Shown in pieces: positions 37,104 through 46,050 of a DNA stretch of 64,000 nucleotides. A model generated the notes under the pieces. That model did not search any database, was not told the DNA's origin, and saw only the letters and a program-made list of their open reading frames with translations. The stretch spans positions 124,001-188,000 of the forward strand of contig NZ_LGXZ01000007.1 of assembly GCF_001238295.1 (NCBI RefSeq), read 5' to 3'. The translations under genes were made by a program, and so were the position numbers. The DNA comes from Ruegeria sp. 6PALISEP08. GTDB taxonomy: Bacteria; Pseudomonadota; Alphaproteobacteria; Rhodobacterales; Rhodobacteraceae. Every line of letters starts with the position of its first letter. Position 1 is the first letter of the stretch.

Positions 37104-37718
37104 ATGTCGATTGAGAAAGATGACATGACGACGTATGTCGGCGACGACGACGCCGAAAAACCGCAGAAAGTCACGGACGAACTTCCACCGATCATTGGGT
37201 ATCCCATGAAATTGATCGCATTTGTTATGCGACAGATCGTGATGGCCAGTGGCTTCCTGATGGCCTTCACCTTTGGTGCTGTTGTTGTGATCAGATACGG
37301 TTTTGGCGGCGATCTTTTTGCTTACGAAGAATGGCTTTTGGCCTTCTCTATCGTGGGCTTTTTTGCCGGAGCGGTTCTGGCATCTGCACGCAACCTGCAC
37401 ATCAACGCCGACATCTTGGGCATCGTGATCCATAACCCTCGGATGATCTGGTGGCGCGGATTCGTAGTGCTGTTGGTCGAACTGCTTATAATCCTCTTTA
37501 TGGTTTATGCCTGCTACGTGTCGCTGCTGGACGACTTCTCGTTCCCACGGTTGAGGTCGACGCCGGTGTTGCGCATTCCTTTTGTTACCTGGCGTATCGC
37601 GATCATGTGCGCATTTGGCTTCATGGCGATGTTCACAGCTGCATATCTTTACGTGCATATCCGAAAGGGGCTCGGTCTTCCTTTGCGGTCCGAAACCCTT
37701 AAAGGAGCCGCGAAATGA
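37104..37718 (+). CDS. TRAP transporter small membrane subunit (DctQ family)
   Basis: About 204 residues with an acidic cytoplasmic N-terminus (residues 1-30) and four hydrophobic helices, the DctQ layout. ATG 37104 is preceded by CGGGGGGACAGG; an earlier in-frame ATG at 37050 lies within the hairpin region and has no ribosome site. The end overlaps the DctM gene by four bases. Confidence 0.9.
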   Translation: MSIEKDDMTTYVGDDDAEKPQKVTDELPPIIGYPMKLIAFVMRQIVMASGFLMAFTFGAVVVIRYGFGGDLFAYEEWLLAFSIVGFFAGAVLASARNLHINADILGIVIHNPRMIWWRGFVVLLVELLIILFMVYACYVSLLDDFSFPRLRSTPVLRIPFVTWRIAIMCAFGFMAMFTAAYLYVHIRKGLGLPLRSETLKGAAK

Positions 37719-39007
37719 TTATCGGCGGAAGTCTTATTATTGTCTGTCTGATGCTCTTGCTGGGCGTCAGCGTCTATGTGGCGTTTGGAGCTGTTCTGAT
37801 TTTCATTGCACTGGTTGGGGATCAGTCCATTACGGGCTACTTGCCGACCGGTGCAACCGGGATCCGCTCTCTGGTGCTGCTGGCAATTCCGCTCTTCATG
37901 ATTGCCGGCGGCATCATGGAGAAAGGCCGGATTGCAGCCCCCCTGGTGGCGCTGGCCGAGATGTTCATCGGTCACATCAAAGGTGGTTTGAACGCGGCAT
38001 CCGTGCTGGCCTGCGGTGTCTTCGGCTCGATCTCGGGCAGTGCCAATGCGACGCTAACCTGTATCGGTGGCATCATGATGCCGCACCTAAAAAAGGCGAA
38101 CTATCCGAAAGGGCAATCCGCGGCACTGATCGTGTCGGCAAGCCCCTTAGGCCTTTTGATCCCGCCCAGCTCGTCGCACATCCTTTATGGCTGGGTGGCA
38201 CAGCAACACGTGTTGAAATGCTTCCTGTCTACGGTCATCCCCGCGATCATCCTGATTACGCTTCTGATCATTACCAACCAGTTCATGCTGCGGAAGTATG
38301 ACGATATCCAACTGACGGCTCGTCCTGATCCGTTCATGCCTGCTCTCTTGGGTCAAGGCCGCCTGGCCGGGCCTGCACTGATGATGCCGATTATCATTCT
38401 GGGTGGTATTTATGGCGGCATCATGACCCCGACAGAGGCCGCAGGCATCGCGGTTTGCTATGCGATCCCGGTTGCGATCTACTTCTATCGTGGCCTGACC
38501 TGGAAGACCCTGGCGCAGACGATCCAGAACTCAGGCGTGACCATTGGTGTGGTCATGGTCATGATTTTCATGGTTCTGATCGTGTCGGACAATCTGATCT
38601 CGCAGGGCGCTCCGCAACTGGCCAAGGACATGGTTTATTCTGTTTCGGACAACCCGGTCATTATCCTCTTGATGATCAACGTGGTGATGATCCTGATCGG
38701 GATGCTGATGGACGACATCTCGGGCCTTTTGTTGGCAACTCCGATCCTGCTGCCGATCGCCCAAAGTGTCGGAGTTGATCCGATCCATTTTGCCGCGATC
38801 ATCGGTGTCAATCTTGGGATGGCCAATATCACGCCGCCGACGGCTCCGTTGCTTTATCTTGGGGCTCAAATCTGCGATACGCCGGTCTCAAAGATGTTGT
38901 GGCCGACATTGGTTTTCATCGTGTTTGCCTGGCTGCCGACGCTGATGCTGACGACATTCATTCCTGAATTGGCCCTGTGGTTGCCGGACTTGCTGCTAAG
39001 CCGCTAG
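37715..39007 (+). CDS. TRAP transporter large membrane subunit (DctM family)
   Basis: A 430-residue integral membrane protein with about a dozen hydrophobic helices and the DctM landmarks IPLFMIAGGIMEKG, FGSISGSANATLTCIGGIMMPHL, LLIPPSSSHILYG and the second-half counterparts MTPTEAAGIAV and TPPTAPLLYL. It forms the sodium-driven transport channel with DctQ. Last gene of the operon, with a perfect terminator hairpin 20 bases after its stop. Confidence 0.94.
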   Translation: MIIGGSLIIVCLMLLLGVSVYVAFGAVLIFIALVGDQSITGYLPTGATGIRSLVLLAIPLFMIAGGIMEKGRIAAPLVALAEMFIGHIKGGLNAASVLACGVFGSISGSANATLTCIGGIMMPHLKKANYPKGQSAALIVSASPLGLLIPPSSSHILYGWVAQQHVLKCFLSTVIPAIILITLLIITNQFMLRKYDDIQLTARPDPFMPALLGQGRLAGPALMMPIIILGGIYGGIMTPTEAAGIAVCYAIPVAIYFYRGLTWKTLAQTIQNSGVTIGVVMVMIFMVLIVSDNLISQGAPQLAKDMVYSVSDNPVIILLMINVVMILIGMLMDDISGLLLATPILLPIAQSVGVDPIHFAAIIGVNLGMANITPPTAPLLYLGAQICDTPVSKMLWPTLVFIVFAWLPTLMLTTFIPELALWLPDLLLSR

Positions 39008-39027
39008 TACGAAGATCGAAAATGTAC

Positions 39028-39053
39028 AAAGGCGCCCGGGTTCGGGCGCCTTT
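39028..39053. terminator. Rho-independent terminator, usable on both strands
   Basis: AAAGGCGCCCG (39028-39038) pairs perfectly with CGGGCGCCTTT (39043-39053) around GGTT. It ends the TRAP operon and can also end transcription of the small minus-strand ORF at 39134-39229. Confidence 0.88.
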
Positions 39054-39133
39054 CTCATTGTTCGGAGCATCAAAGCCCCTAACTTGTCGCTCGCAGCTGG
39101 CCTGCCCGGCGCAGAACCTGCGGCGATGGGTAT

Positions 39134-39229
39134 TCAGAGGACGTACATCCAAGAATGCAGACCAACAAATACTCCGGTTACTGCCACCAAAGCCGCGATA
39201 CCCAGTGTGTCTTTTACAACGTTGTTCAT
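39134..39229 (-). CDS. Possible 31-residue single-helix membrane protein
   Basis: The frame starts at ATG 39227-39229, nine bases after GAGGA, and stops at TGA 39134-39136. The product has a charged opening (MNNVVKDTLG), one hydrophobic helix (IAALVAVTGVFVGL) and a short end HSWMYVL. The good ribosome site, the helix and the bidirectional terminator 81 bases downstream support a real small gene, but no homology can be claimed. Confidence 0.4.
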   Translation of the reverse strand: MNNVVKDTLGIAALVAVTGVFVGLHSWMYVL

Positions 39230-39397
39230 TGTTCCGATCCTCTACAGGAGCTGCCATAACGACGCATAGATAGGTGAAACTTTGAGACGAAAACACCATC
39301 AAAAAACACATATGCGCCTTGCAATCATTGCATGACGGCGGGACTTTTCGAAAGCTGCAGCATTGCCAATTTGATCGGGTTGTCCTTCTCGGATAGC

Positions 39398-39628
39398 GCA
39401 GTACCAGGGTGGATCGACACTGAACTGAACATTGATTTCATCCAAAGCATAGATGACCCCGACGCCTTCCGCCGGGCAATCGACCGCATTCATCCGGTGA
39501 GCCGGACAGGCGCGCCGGATGAGGTGGCGGCACTTTTCGCGTTTCTGGCCTCGGACGAGGCCGGTTTCATCACCGGTCAGGTTTACACGGTGGATGGCGG
39601 ACGGATGACGCAATTCAGCCTGCCATAA
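39398..39628 (+). pseudogene. C-terminal remnant of a short-chain dehydrogenase (SDR)
   Basis: About 77 residues match the end of classical SDRs: AVPGWIDTELN after the catalytic region, then RTGAPDEVAALFAFLASDEAGFITGQVYTVDGG. The Rossmann GxxxGxG and the Ser-Tyr-Lys catalytic motifs are missing because the first two-thirds of the gene are gone. The preceding residues in frame (from 39332) do not look like SDR sequence. Confidence 0.8.
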
Positions 39629-39640
39629 ACGGTCCGACGG

Positions 39641-40981
39641 CTATTCAGCCCCGGATCGCCATTCTTTCCAGATCAGATAGCTGTTTGCCCCCAGCGACGC
39701 GAACGGTTCCGGCGGAAGACGTGGCGGCATCGGTTGGGCCAGAAAGTGGTCGGCGATGTCCGACCCGCCCTGAGTGACCAATTCCGCCACGGCCATACCC
39801 TGCAATGTCCCTCTGGCGAGGCCCAAACCGTTTTGGCAGCAGGCAGAATAAACGCCCGTCTCAAGCTCACCGAATGCGGCTGATCCATTACGGCTGAGGC
39901 ACAGCATTCCGGCCCAGCGGTGTTCCATCCGTACATCAGGCAGATGCGGGAAGCGTTCCTTGAACTTGCGGTCGTGTACCCGACCAGCATTGCGCAGACG
40001 CATCGAACTGGTCTCGATCGTCGGGTGAAAGCTGGAACAGCTCCGGATCAGAATACGATCTCCATAGCGACCTGAAACCCGCCGCACCGAGGTTCCCATT
40101 GGGTCCGCAGGTGTCACCGACCAGCGTGGCTGCCCGCCCAGCGTTGCGATCTGCGCCTCGCTCAGCGGTTCCGTCATCGAAGCATAGAGGCATACGTGCA
40201 TCAGGCGTCGCTGATAGAAGCCGAAACTCTCAAGATGCCCGTTATTGGCCAGCACGATTCGCCCTGTCGACACCCGCGCCTTCCCGGTCTCGACCACCCA
40301 GCCGCTGCTCTGCTTGCTGAATCCGGTCACTGCTGAATTCTCATGGACCCTGACCCGGCGCGCCAACTGTGCCGACAGCGCCCGGATATACGCGGCAGGC
40401 TGGATCATCACCGTCCCTGGCGTGAACAGGCCCGAAGTATAATGTGGACTGCCCGTCAAAGCCCGCATCTGGTGCTGATCATACATCTCGCAAGGCTCAC
40501 CCAAACGCGCCAGATGCGCGGCATAATCGGCGTTATGCCGGTCACCCGCCGGTGTTGCGGCAGCATTGATCTTGCCGCAGGGATCGAACATCTCCTCCGA
40601 CAATTCGCACTCTGCCGCAGCCTGGGAAGCAAAAGCAATCGCCTGCCGGTTCAGCGCAATACTGGCCCGATCCGCCTCCAACCCCGCGCTCGTATAATTC
40701 TCCGAGGCCAGATCGTGCGGCAGATCAATCATGAAGCCTGAATTGCGCCCGGCGGACCCTTCGGCAAAGCGCCCAGCCTCCAACAGGACGACTTTCAGAG
40801 ATGGGTCGATCTGGTGCAATCGCCGCGCGGCGCTTAGGCCCGCGAACCCGCCTCCGATGATCGTTATATCTGCTGTCAGATCGTCGTCGAGCTCGGGTAG
40901 AGGTGTCTGTGGCGGCAGGATTGCATTCCATCCCGCCGATCCCGTTTGTCGGGGCAGGCGTTTGGCGTCATACCGGCTCAA
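39641..40981 (-). CDS. FAD-dependent oxidoreductase (DAO family, PuuB-like)
   Basis: A 446-residue flavoprotein. The N-terminal GWNAILPP segment before a Rossmann fold (DITIIGGGFAGLSAARRL, residues 38-55) is the layout of gamma-glutamylputrescine oxidase-like enzymes; GSAGRNSGFM follows as the second FAD-contact segment, and SACCQNGLGLARGT closes the FAD site. It should oxidise an amine or amino acid to imine/aldehyde. The gene overlaps the aldehyde dehydrogenase by four bases, so aldehyde from this step goes straight to it. Last gene of the GntR-controlled operon. Confidence 0.9.
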   Translation of the reverse strand: MSRYDAKRLPRQTGSAGWNAILPPQTPLPELDDDLTADITIIGGGFAGLSAARRLHQIDPSLKVVLLEAGRFAEGSAGRNSGFMIDLPHDLASENYTSAGLEADRASIALNRQAIAFASQAAAECELSEEMFDPCGKINAAATPAGDRHNADYAAHLARLGEPCEMYDQHQMRALTGSPHYTSGLFTPGTVMIQPAAYIRALSAQLARRVRVHENSAVTGFSKQSSGWVVETGKARVSTGRIVLANNGHLESFGFYQRRLMHVCLYASMTEPLSEAQIATLGGQPRWSVTPADPMGTSVRRVSGRYGDRILIRSCSSFHPTIETSSMRLRNAGRVHDRKFKERFPHLPDVRMEHRWAGMLCLSRNGSAAFGELETGVYSACCQNGLGLARGTLQGMAVAELVTQGGSDIADHFLAQPMPPRLPPEPFASLGANSYLIWKEWRSGAE

Positions 40982-42474
40982 TCCACAGCCTCATCCGCAT
41001 CATCTGCCAGATCTATCCAGATGGTCTTCAACTGGGTGTACTGATCATGGGCATGGATCGAGTTGTCGCGCCCGCCAAAGCCGGATTGCTTGTAGCCACC
41101 AAACGGTGTCGAGATGTCTCCTTCGCCAAAACTGTTCACTGTGACGGTTCCGACGCGCAGGGCACGGGCGCCTCGGATGGCGCGTTTTGCATTGGCGGTG
41201 AAGATCGACGCGCAGAGCCCGTATTCCGTGTCATTGGCGACCGAGATAGCCTCGTCAAAGCCGGATACCTCGATGACTGACAACACAGGGCCAAAGATTT
41301 CTTCGCGGGCAAGAATGGCTTCGTTATCAGATACTTCGACGACCGTCGCCTCAACAAAGCCCTTATCGGCTTTGCCGCCGATAAGGACGTTTTCTGCCTG
41401 TTCCAGATAGCCGCACACCTTGTTGAAATGACCTTCAGAAACCAACGCACCCATGCGCGTTTCCGGGTTCAGCGGGTCACCGATATTCCACTGCTTGGCG
41501 TGATGTGCAATTCGGTCCAGCAATTCGTTCTTCACATCTTTATGCACGATCAGGCGCGAACTGGCCGAGCAATTCTCACCCATATTCCAGAACGCGCCAT
41601 TGACCAGATGCTGGGCGACGCGGTCCAGGTTCTCGGCATCGTCCATCACGATGGCCGGGTTCTTGCCGCCCATCTCAAGCACGACCTCTTTGGCATTCGA
41701 TTCCGCCGAATAGGTAAGAAAGCGTTTGCCCGTCATTGTCGAGCCGGTGAACGAGACCATGTCGACATCCATATGTCGCCCGATGGGTTCACCCACATCG
41801 GCTCCGCTTCCGGGGAGGATGTTCAGCACGCCGGCAGGCACACCGGCTTCCATCGCCAGCTCTGCCACGCGCAGCGCGGTCAGGGTGGTTTCAGCAGCTG
41901 GTTTGATGACCAGCGAACAGCCCGCAGCAAGGGCCGGGCCGATTTTCCATGCCAGCATCAACAGCGGAAAGTTCCACGGCAGCACCAGCCCCACGACACC
42001 AATGGGCTCGCGGATAACCATGGCGATATGATCGTCAGACGCCGGCGAGACCTGATCGTAGATCTTGTCGATTGCCTCTGCGTGCCATTTCAGGCAGTGG
42101 ATGGTCTCGGGCACGTCCACGGTTTCACAATCGAAGATCGTCTTGCCGCTGTCGATGCTCTCCATCACCGAAAGTTCGCGTGCGTTGCGGGTCATGAGTT
42201 TGCACAATCGGATCAGCACGTCCTTGCGCTCGGAGGGGTGCAGTTTCGACCAACGGCCATCCTCGAACGCCTCGCGTGCTTTCTCGACGGCAAAGTCCAC
42301 ATCTGAGGTATCGCACGCGGCAATATCGGTCAGTTTTTCGCCGCTGGCAGGGTTGATGGTCGTGAAGGTCTTGCCTGAGATGGCCGGACGAAAGCTGCCA
42401 TCGATGAATGCGCCGGTGGGCAAGTCCAGACCCGTGGCAATGGATTTGTATTCGTCCTGTGTCAGCAGATCCAT
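40978..42474 (-). CDS. Aldehyde dehydrogenase (PuuC-like)
   Basis: A 498-residue NAD(P)-dependent aldehyde dehydrogenase. GLVLPWNFPLLM, the catalytic Glu in LEMGGKNPAIV and the catalytic Cys in GENCSASSR are intact. The sequence around the active site resembles gamma-glutamyl-gamma-aminobutyraldehyde dehydrogenase. Four-base overlap with the FAD oxidoreductase and a five-base gap to the DapA-family gene indicate one operon. The substrate is probably an aminoaldehyde or a semialdehyde; not fixed by sequence. Confidence 0.92.
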   Translation of the reverse strand: MDLLTQDEYKSIATGLDLPTGAFIDGSFRPAISGKTFTTINPASGEKLTDIAACDTSDVDFAVEKAREAFEDGRWSKLHPSERKDVLIRLCKLMTRNARELSVMESIDSGKTIFDCETVDVPETIHCLKWHAEAIDKIYDQVSPASDDHIAMVIREPIGVVGLVLPWNFPLLMLAWKIGPALAAGCSLVIKPAAETTLTALRVAELAMEAGVPAGVLNILPGSGADVGEPIGRHMDVDMVSFTGSTMTGKRFLTYSAESNAKEVVLEMGGKNPAIVMDDAENLDRVAQHLVNGAFWNMGENCSASSRLIVHKDVKNELLDRIAHHAKQWNIGDPLNPETRMGALVSEGHFNKVCGYLEQAENVLIGGKADKGFVEATVVEVSDNEAILAREEIFGPVLSVIEVSGFDEAISVANDTEYGLCASIFTANAKRAIRGARALRVGTVTVNSFGEGDISTPFGGYKQSGFGGRDNSIHAHDQYTQLKTIWIDLADDADEAVD

Positions 42475-42479
42475 GTCTC

Positions 42480-43397
42480 TTATCCTTCTGCCACGATGTC
42501 GGCGATTTTGCGTTTCAACACGCGTGTGACCTGTTCCAATGCACGTTTGTCATCCTTGTTCAGACCGCGCAGCGGCGGGCGCATTATGCCCGCATCGATC
42601 CCGTTCATGGTGACGCCGTGTTTGATGGTCTGGATGAACTTGCCGCCCTGTTCCAGCACGTGCATCAGCGGCAGCATCGCGCTCATGATACGGCGACCTT
42701 TGTCAAAGTTTCCTTCCACGACGCAGGCATTGTACAGCGCCACATGTTCCGCCGGCAGGAAGTTCGACCCGCCGCAAACCCAGAAGGGCGCACCCCAGGC
42801 AAAGAACTCCAGCGCCTGGTCATCCATGCCGCAGCCCAGCTGGATATGTGGGTAATCCCGCGCCAATAGATGCACGCGGTTGATATCGCCCGAGCTCTCC
42901 TTGATGCCGCAGAAATTCCGGCTGCGGCCCACACGATCAAGAAACTCCTCGCCCATCATGGTGCCGGTCCGGTGCGGATAGTTGTACAGCATCACCGGAA
43001 GATCAGCCGCCTTGTCGATGGCCAGCGCGTTCAACGCGTTTTCCCGATCAGTCGGTACTGAATAAGCAGGACTGGCCAGAAGTATTGAATCCGCCCCGAT
43101 TTCACGCGCACCTGCAGCCAGATAAATAGAATCTGGCGTCATCATTGCCCCCGTGCCGACCACCAGAGGCAGGCGGCCTTTCAGGCGGTCATGGGTGAAT
43201 TTGGCCAACTCGAGGCGTTCGGTCACGGTCTGAGAGTAGTTCTCACCAGTAGATCCGCCCGAAATCAGACCGTGCACACCATTTTCGATTAGAAATTCGA
43301 TCACCTCCGACAGAGCATCCCAGTTGACACTGCCATCCTCGCAATAAGGGGTCACTACCGGGGTGTAGATTCCTTCAAATTTGAACAGGGGAGTCAT
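42480..43397 (-). CDS. DapA-family (dihydrodipicolinate synthase-like) lyase
   Basis: A 305-residue TIM-barrel Schiff-base enzyme. GSTGENYSQT is the family carboxylate-binding loop (usually GTTGE), Tyr140 in LYNYPHRTG and Lys166 in GIKESSGD are the catalytic pair. In an operon with an oxidoreductase and aldehyde dehydrogenase it is more likely a catabolic aldolase or deaminase-type member (for example pyrroline-hydroxycarboxylate deaminase or a keto-deoxy acid dehydratase) than the lysine biosynthesis enzyme. Confidence 0.88.
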   Translation of the reverse strand: MTPLFKFEGIYTPVVTPYCEDGSVNWDALSEVIEFLIENGVHGLISGGSTGENYSQTVTERLELAKFTHDRLKGRLPLVVGTGAMMTPDSIYLAAGAREIGADSILLASPAYSVPTDRENALNALAIDKAADLPVMLYNYPHRTGTMMGEEFLDRVGRSRNFCGIKESSGDINRVHLLARDYPHIQLGCGMDDQALEFFAWGAPFWVCGGSNFLPAEHVALYNACVVEGNFDKGRRIMSAMLPLMHVLEQGGKFIQTIKHGVTMNGIDAGIMRPPLRGLNKDDKRALEQVTRVLKRKIADIVAEG

Positions 43398-43405
43398 TTA
43401 CGTCC

Positions 43406-44116
43406 TCATGCAGGGGTTTTGCGCGCCACAGTCCCCAGCGGCAGGTCGAGCCCGGACGGCGTGACGAACAGCTCGATCTGGTCGCGTGAGAGATTCCAGT
43501 GATCAATGGCCAGCTGCGCAGCCGCTGCCTCATCACCCGCCTCGATGGCGGCGATGATGGCGTCATGCTGGGAACTGGCTTGCGACAGGTTATCGGCCAT
43601 AACTTGGTCCTGGGGGCGGTAGAACGTCATGCCAATTCGGGCATGGTCGATCAGTAGCCTTTTGAAGGATGGCAACAGATAGACGTTATCGGCCATTTCG
43701 CCGGTGACCTCATGGAACTGGTTATTCGCCATTGCCCGATCCGCACCCGAACCGGAATGCAGCGCCGATTTAAATGTATCTTGCGCCTGCTTTAACAGGT
43801 CTATCTGAGTGGGCTTTGCATTCTTGGCGGCCAACTGCAGGATTGCGCCATAGATCATCGGTGCCGCCAGAAAGAAATCCCGCAAGGTGGTATAGGACAT
43901 CCCCGATACTCGGGCTCCGCGGTTTTGTCGCAGCTCAAGATAACCTTCACCTGCCAGTTGCCGGAACACTTCGCGCAATGGAGTGCGGGACAGTTCAAAC
44001 TCCTCCGATAGTGTCGCTTCGTCCAGATCAGCGCCGGGTTGCAGGCGCAATGTCAGGATTGACACTTTCAAGTGTTCAAAGAGCTTTTGTTTTCTGCGCC
44101 GCGACGCGTCTTTCAT
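43406..44116 (-). CDS. GntR-family (FCD) transcriptional regulator
   Basis: A 236-residue repressor-type protein with an N-terminal winged helix (ADLDEATLSEEFELSRTPLREVFRQLAGEGYLELRQNRGARVS) and a C-terminal all-helical FCD ligand domain. It is the first gene of the operon, eight bases before the DapA-family lyase, so it probably controls its own operon in response to a pathway intermediate. Confidence 0.9.
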   Translation of the reverse strand: MKDASRRRKQKLFEHLKVSILTLRLQPGADLDEATLSEEFELSRTPLREVFRQLAGEGYLELRQNRGARVSGMSYTTLRDFFLAAPMIYGAILQLAAKNAKPTQIDLLKQAQDTFKSALHSGSGADRAMANNQFHEVTGEMADNVYLLPSFKRLLIDHARIGMTFYRPQDQVMADNLSQASSQHDAIIAAIEAGDEAAAAQLAIDHWNLSRDQIELFVTPSGLDLPLGTVARKTPA

Positions 44117-44263
44117 GTCTGACCTCCCTCAGGACCTTTCGCGCCATAGAGATGACTGATTCACCGCTGTGAATTCACTAAGTGGACGGCTTAATAGAAA
44201 TACAAAGTGTGTACAACAAAAAAATATGTAGTATTCACACCCTTTCCAGGTTGGGAGGAGTCG

Positions 44264-44640
44264 GTGAAAGACTCTCATGATGACGCCGTCATCGATTGTC
44301 GAAATCTGTGGAAAATTTTCCGGAAGCGATCCGCAGAAGCAATAAAAATCGTTCAGGAACAAGATCTTGGTAAGCTCGAGGTGCGCGATCAATTTGACTG
44401 TGTAGTAGGTGTAAAGGACGCTACATTCACGGTCGGTCGAGGCGAGATTTTCTGCATCATGGGTTTGTCCGGTTCGGGTAAATCGACCCTGATTCGCCAC
44501 GTGAACCGCCTGATTGAACCCACATCCGGCCAGCTGTTCATCGAAGGCCAGGACGTCAATCAGTTGTCTGCGCGCGATCTGCGTGAGGTGCGGGCCGAGA
44601 AAATCGGCATGGTGTTACAGAACATGGCTTTGCCGCCATT
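44264..44640 (+). pseudogene. proV: Truncated proV: glycine betaine/proline ABC transporter ATPase, first third only
   Basis: From GTG 44264 (preceded by GGGAGGAG) the frame shows the ProV/OpuAA N-terminus: VIDCRNLWKIF, FDCVVGVKDATFTV, Walker A GLSGSGKST at residues 68-76, IEPTSGQLFIEGQDVN and the Q-loop GMVLQNMAL. Similarity ends there (about residue 124); the signature motif, Walker B and CBS domains are missing, and the frame runs on with unrelated sequence to 44965, overlapping the end of the AraC gene. The permease and binding protein genes are also absent. Region 44641-44906 shows nothing recognisable. Confidence 0.85.
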
Positions 44641-44906
44641 CGCTGCACTCGCGAGAAAGGAGGCCTGTCACACTCACGAATTGCGGGACAAAGCAGCCGT
44701 CGAAGGTCGGGTAATTAAGGACTATTCGCAGCCAAGCATTGTAGAATCCGAAATATTCAAAGAAACTGCCTGTTGCGAAGTTAGTATCGACGGTGGCGGC
44801 CGACCTATTCGAATCGTCGGCTTTTCCTTTCGCGCCGCAATACAACTTTTCCAAACTGATCCGACGAGCACCTCGTCTTCTAAGCATTCATTTGGTTCGA
44901 CCACCT

Positions 44907-45974
44907 TTACTTGCTTCGGAACTTGGTCGGTGTCATTCCGGTTTGGCCTCGGAAAAAGCGAGTGAAGTGGGACTTGTCAGAATAACCGAGCATCAGACCA
45001 ATCTCCGCAATCGTCATCTGGTCTTCTTTGAGGTGCTCCTTGGCGACATCAACACGGAGCCGTTTGATTTCGCGGGATAGCGTTGTGCCTTGCCGCTGAA
45101 GCGCTTTCAGAAACCTTTCCGGCTGTATTCCCAGAAATCCAGCCACCACCTCTGGTCCCAAATCGGTTTCATCCAGTTTTTCGCGTAAGACAGATCGCAA
45201 AGCTGCCACCACGGTCACTTCTCCCTCCTGTCGAGGCGAGGCTATGGGCCAGGCAGAGACCTCTGAGACATGGTGCAAAAATAACCATTCCACAGGAAAA
45301 CTAATTTGCATGCCGGGATCAGACCCAAGGCCAATCTCGATCCCCTTGTAGTCGATAGGCAGACCATTGATGTATCTGCTTTCCCATCGCACACGGGAAG
45401 AATCCCAAGAATCTCCAACGACGGTCTGCAATAGACGTACATAGATTGCGGCACCAAAACCGGTAACCTGAATGGGTGGGACAGTTGGTTCCTGTTGCCT
45501 ATCGATACGATACGTCGCTTTGTCTGCTTCAATGACAAGGTTGTGCCGCACAGAATTGGACTCCTGCGGTACAAGCCCAATAAAGCGGGTAAAAAACTCG
45601 AACAGCGTTTTTGTCGATTGCAGGGCTTGAGCGAACGGGGGCCACTCTTGCAGGTCAAATGTCTCCCCTACGTTCAATCCAAGGTATCGATCCCCGGACA
45701 CGTCTGAGAAGGCATTCACCAAACCGTAGACCAGCTCTGAGTGAACAAACACGGATGGGTCAGACAACAGTTCGGCCTTCAATCCGACCTGGTCCAATGC
45801 TGGTTGCGGATTGATCTTGCGTTCGGTGAGATATTGCAAAAACGGAGCAGCTAAGGAGAGGCGAATAAAGCCTTCGCTATGCTCTTGTGAGGTGGAGTTG
45901 AAAGGCAAGCTCGTCACCCTTGTGATGATTAGTATTTTTTGTCGGTGGCCATTTTTACAATCACATTCGAACAT
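44907..45974 (-). CDS. AraC-family transcriptional regulator
   Basis: Up to 355 residues. The N-terminal half resembles the OruR/ArgR-like ligand domain (AAPFLQYLTERKINPQPALDQVGL and later segments); the C-terminal AraC helix-turn-helix pair is clear, with MTIAEIGLMLGYSDKSHFTRFFRGQTGMTPTKFR. The start is uncertain: ATG 45974 has no ribosome site and GTG 45917 is also possible. It is divergent from the amidohydrolase - DUF3299 - porin operon and probably regulates it. Confidence 0.87.
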   Translation of the reverse strand: MFECDCKNGHRQKILIITRVTSLPFNSTSQEHSEGFIRLSLAAPFLQYLTERKINPQPALDQVGLKAELLSDPSVFVHSELVYGLVNAFSDVSGDRYLGLNVGETFDLQEWPPFAQALQSTKTLFEFFTRFIGLVPQESNSVRHNLVIEADKATYRIDRQQEPTVPPIQVTGFGAAIYVRLLQTVVGDSWDSSRVRWESRYINGLPIDYKGIEIGLGSDPGMQISFPVEWLFLHHVSEVSAWPIASPRQEGEVTVVAALRSVLREKLDETDLGPEVVAGFLGIQPERFLKALQRQGTTLSREIKRLRVDVAKEHLKEDQMTIAEIGLMLGYSDKSHFTRFFRGQTGMTPTKFRSK

Positions 45975-46050
45975 TCTAATTCAAAAATGGCAACCGACCC
46001 AAGATATTTCGGACTACAGTTTGCAAAACACGAATATGAAGGGAGTACTT

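Noticed and set aside
42480..43397. DapA of lysine biosynthesis
   Set aside because: It is in a GntR-regulated operon with a flavin oxidase and aldehyde dehydrogenase, a catabolic setting; GSTGE replaces the usual GTTGE.
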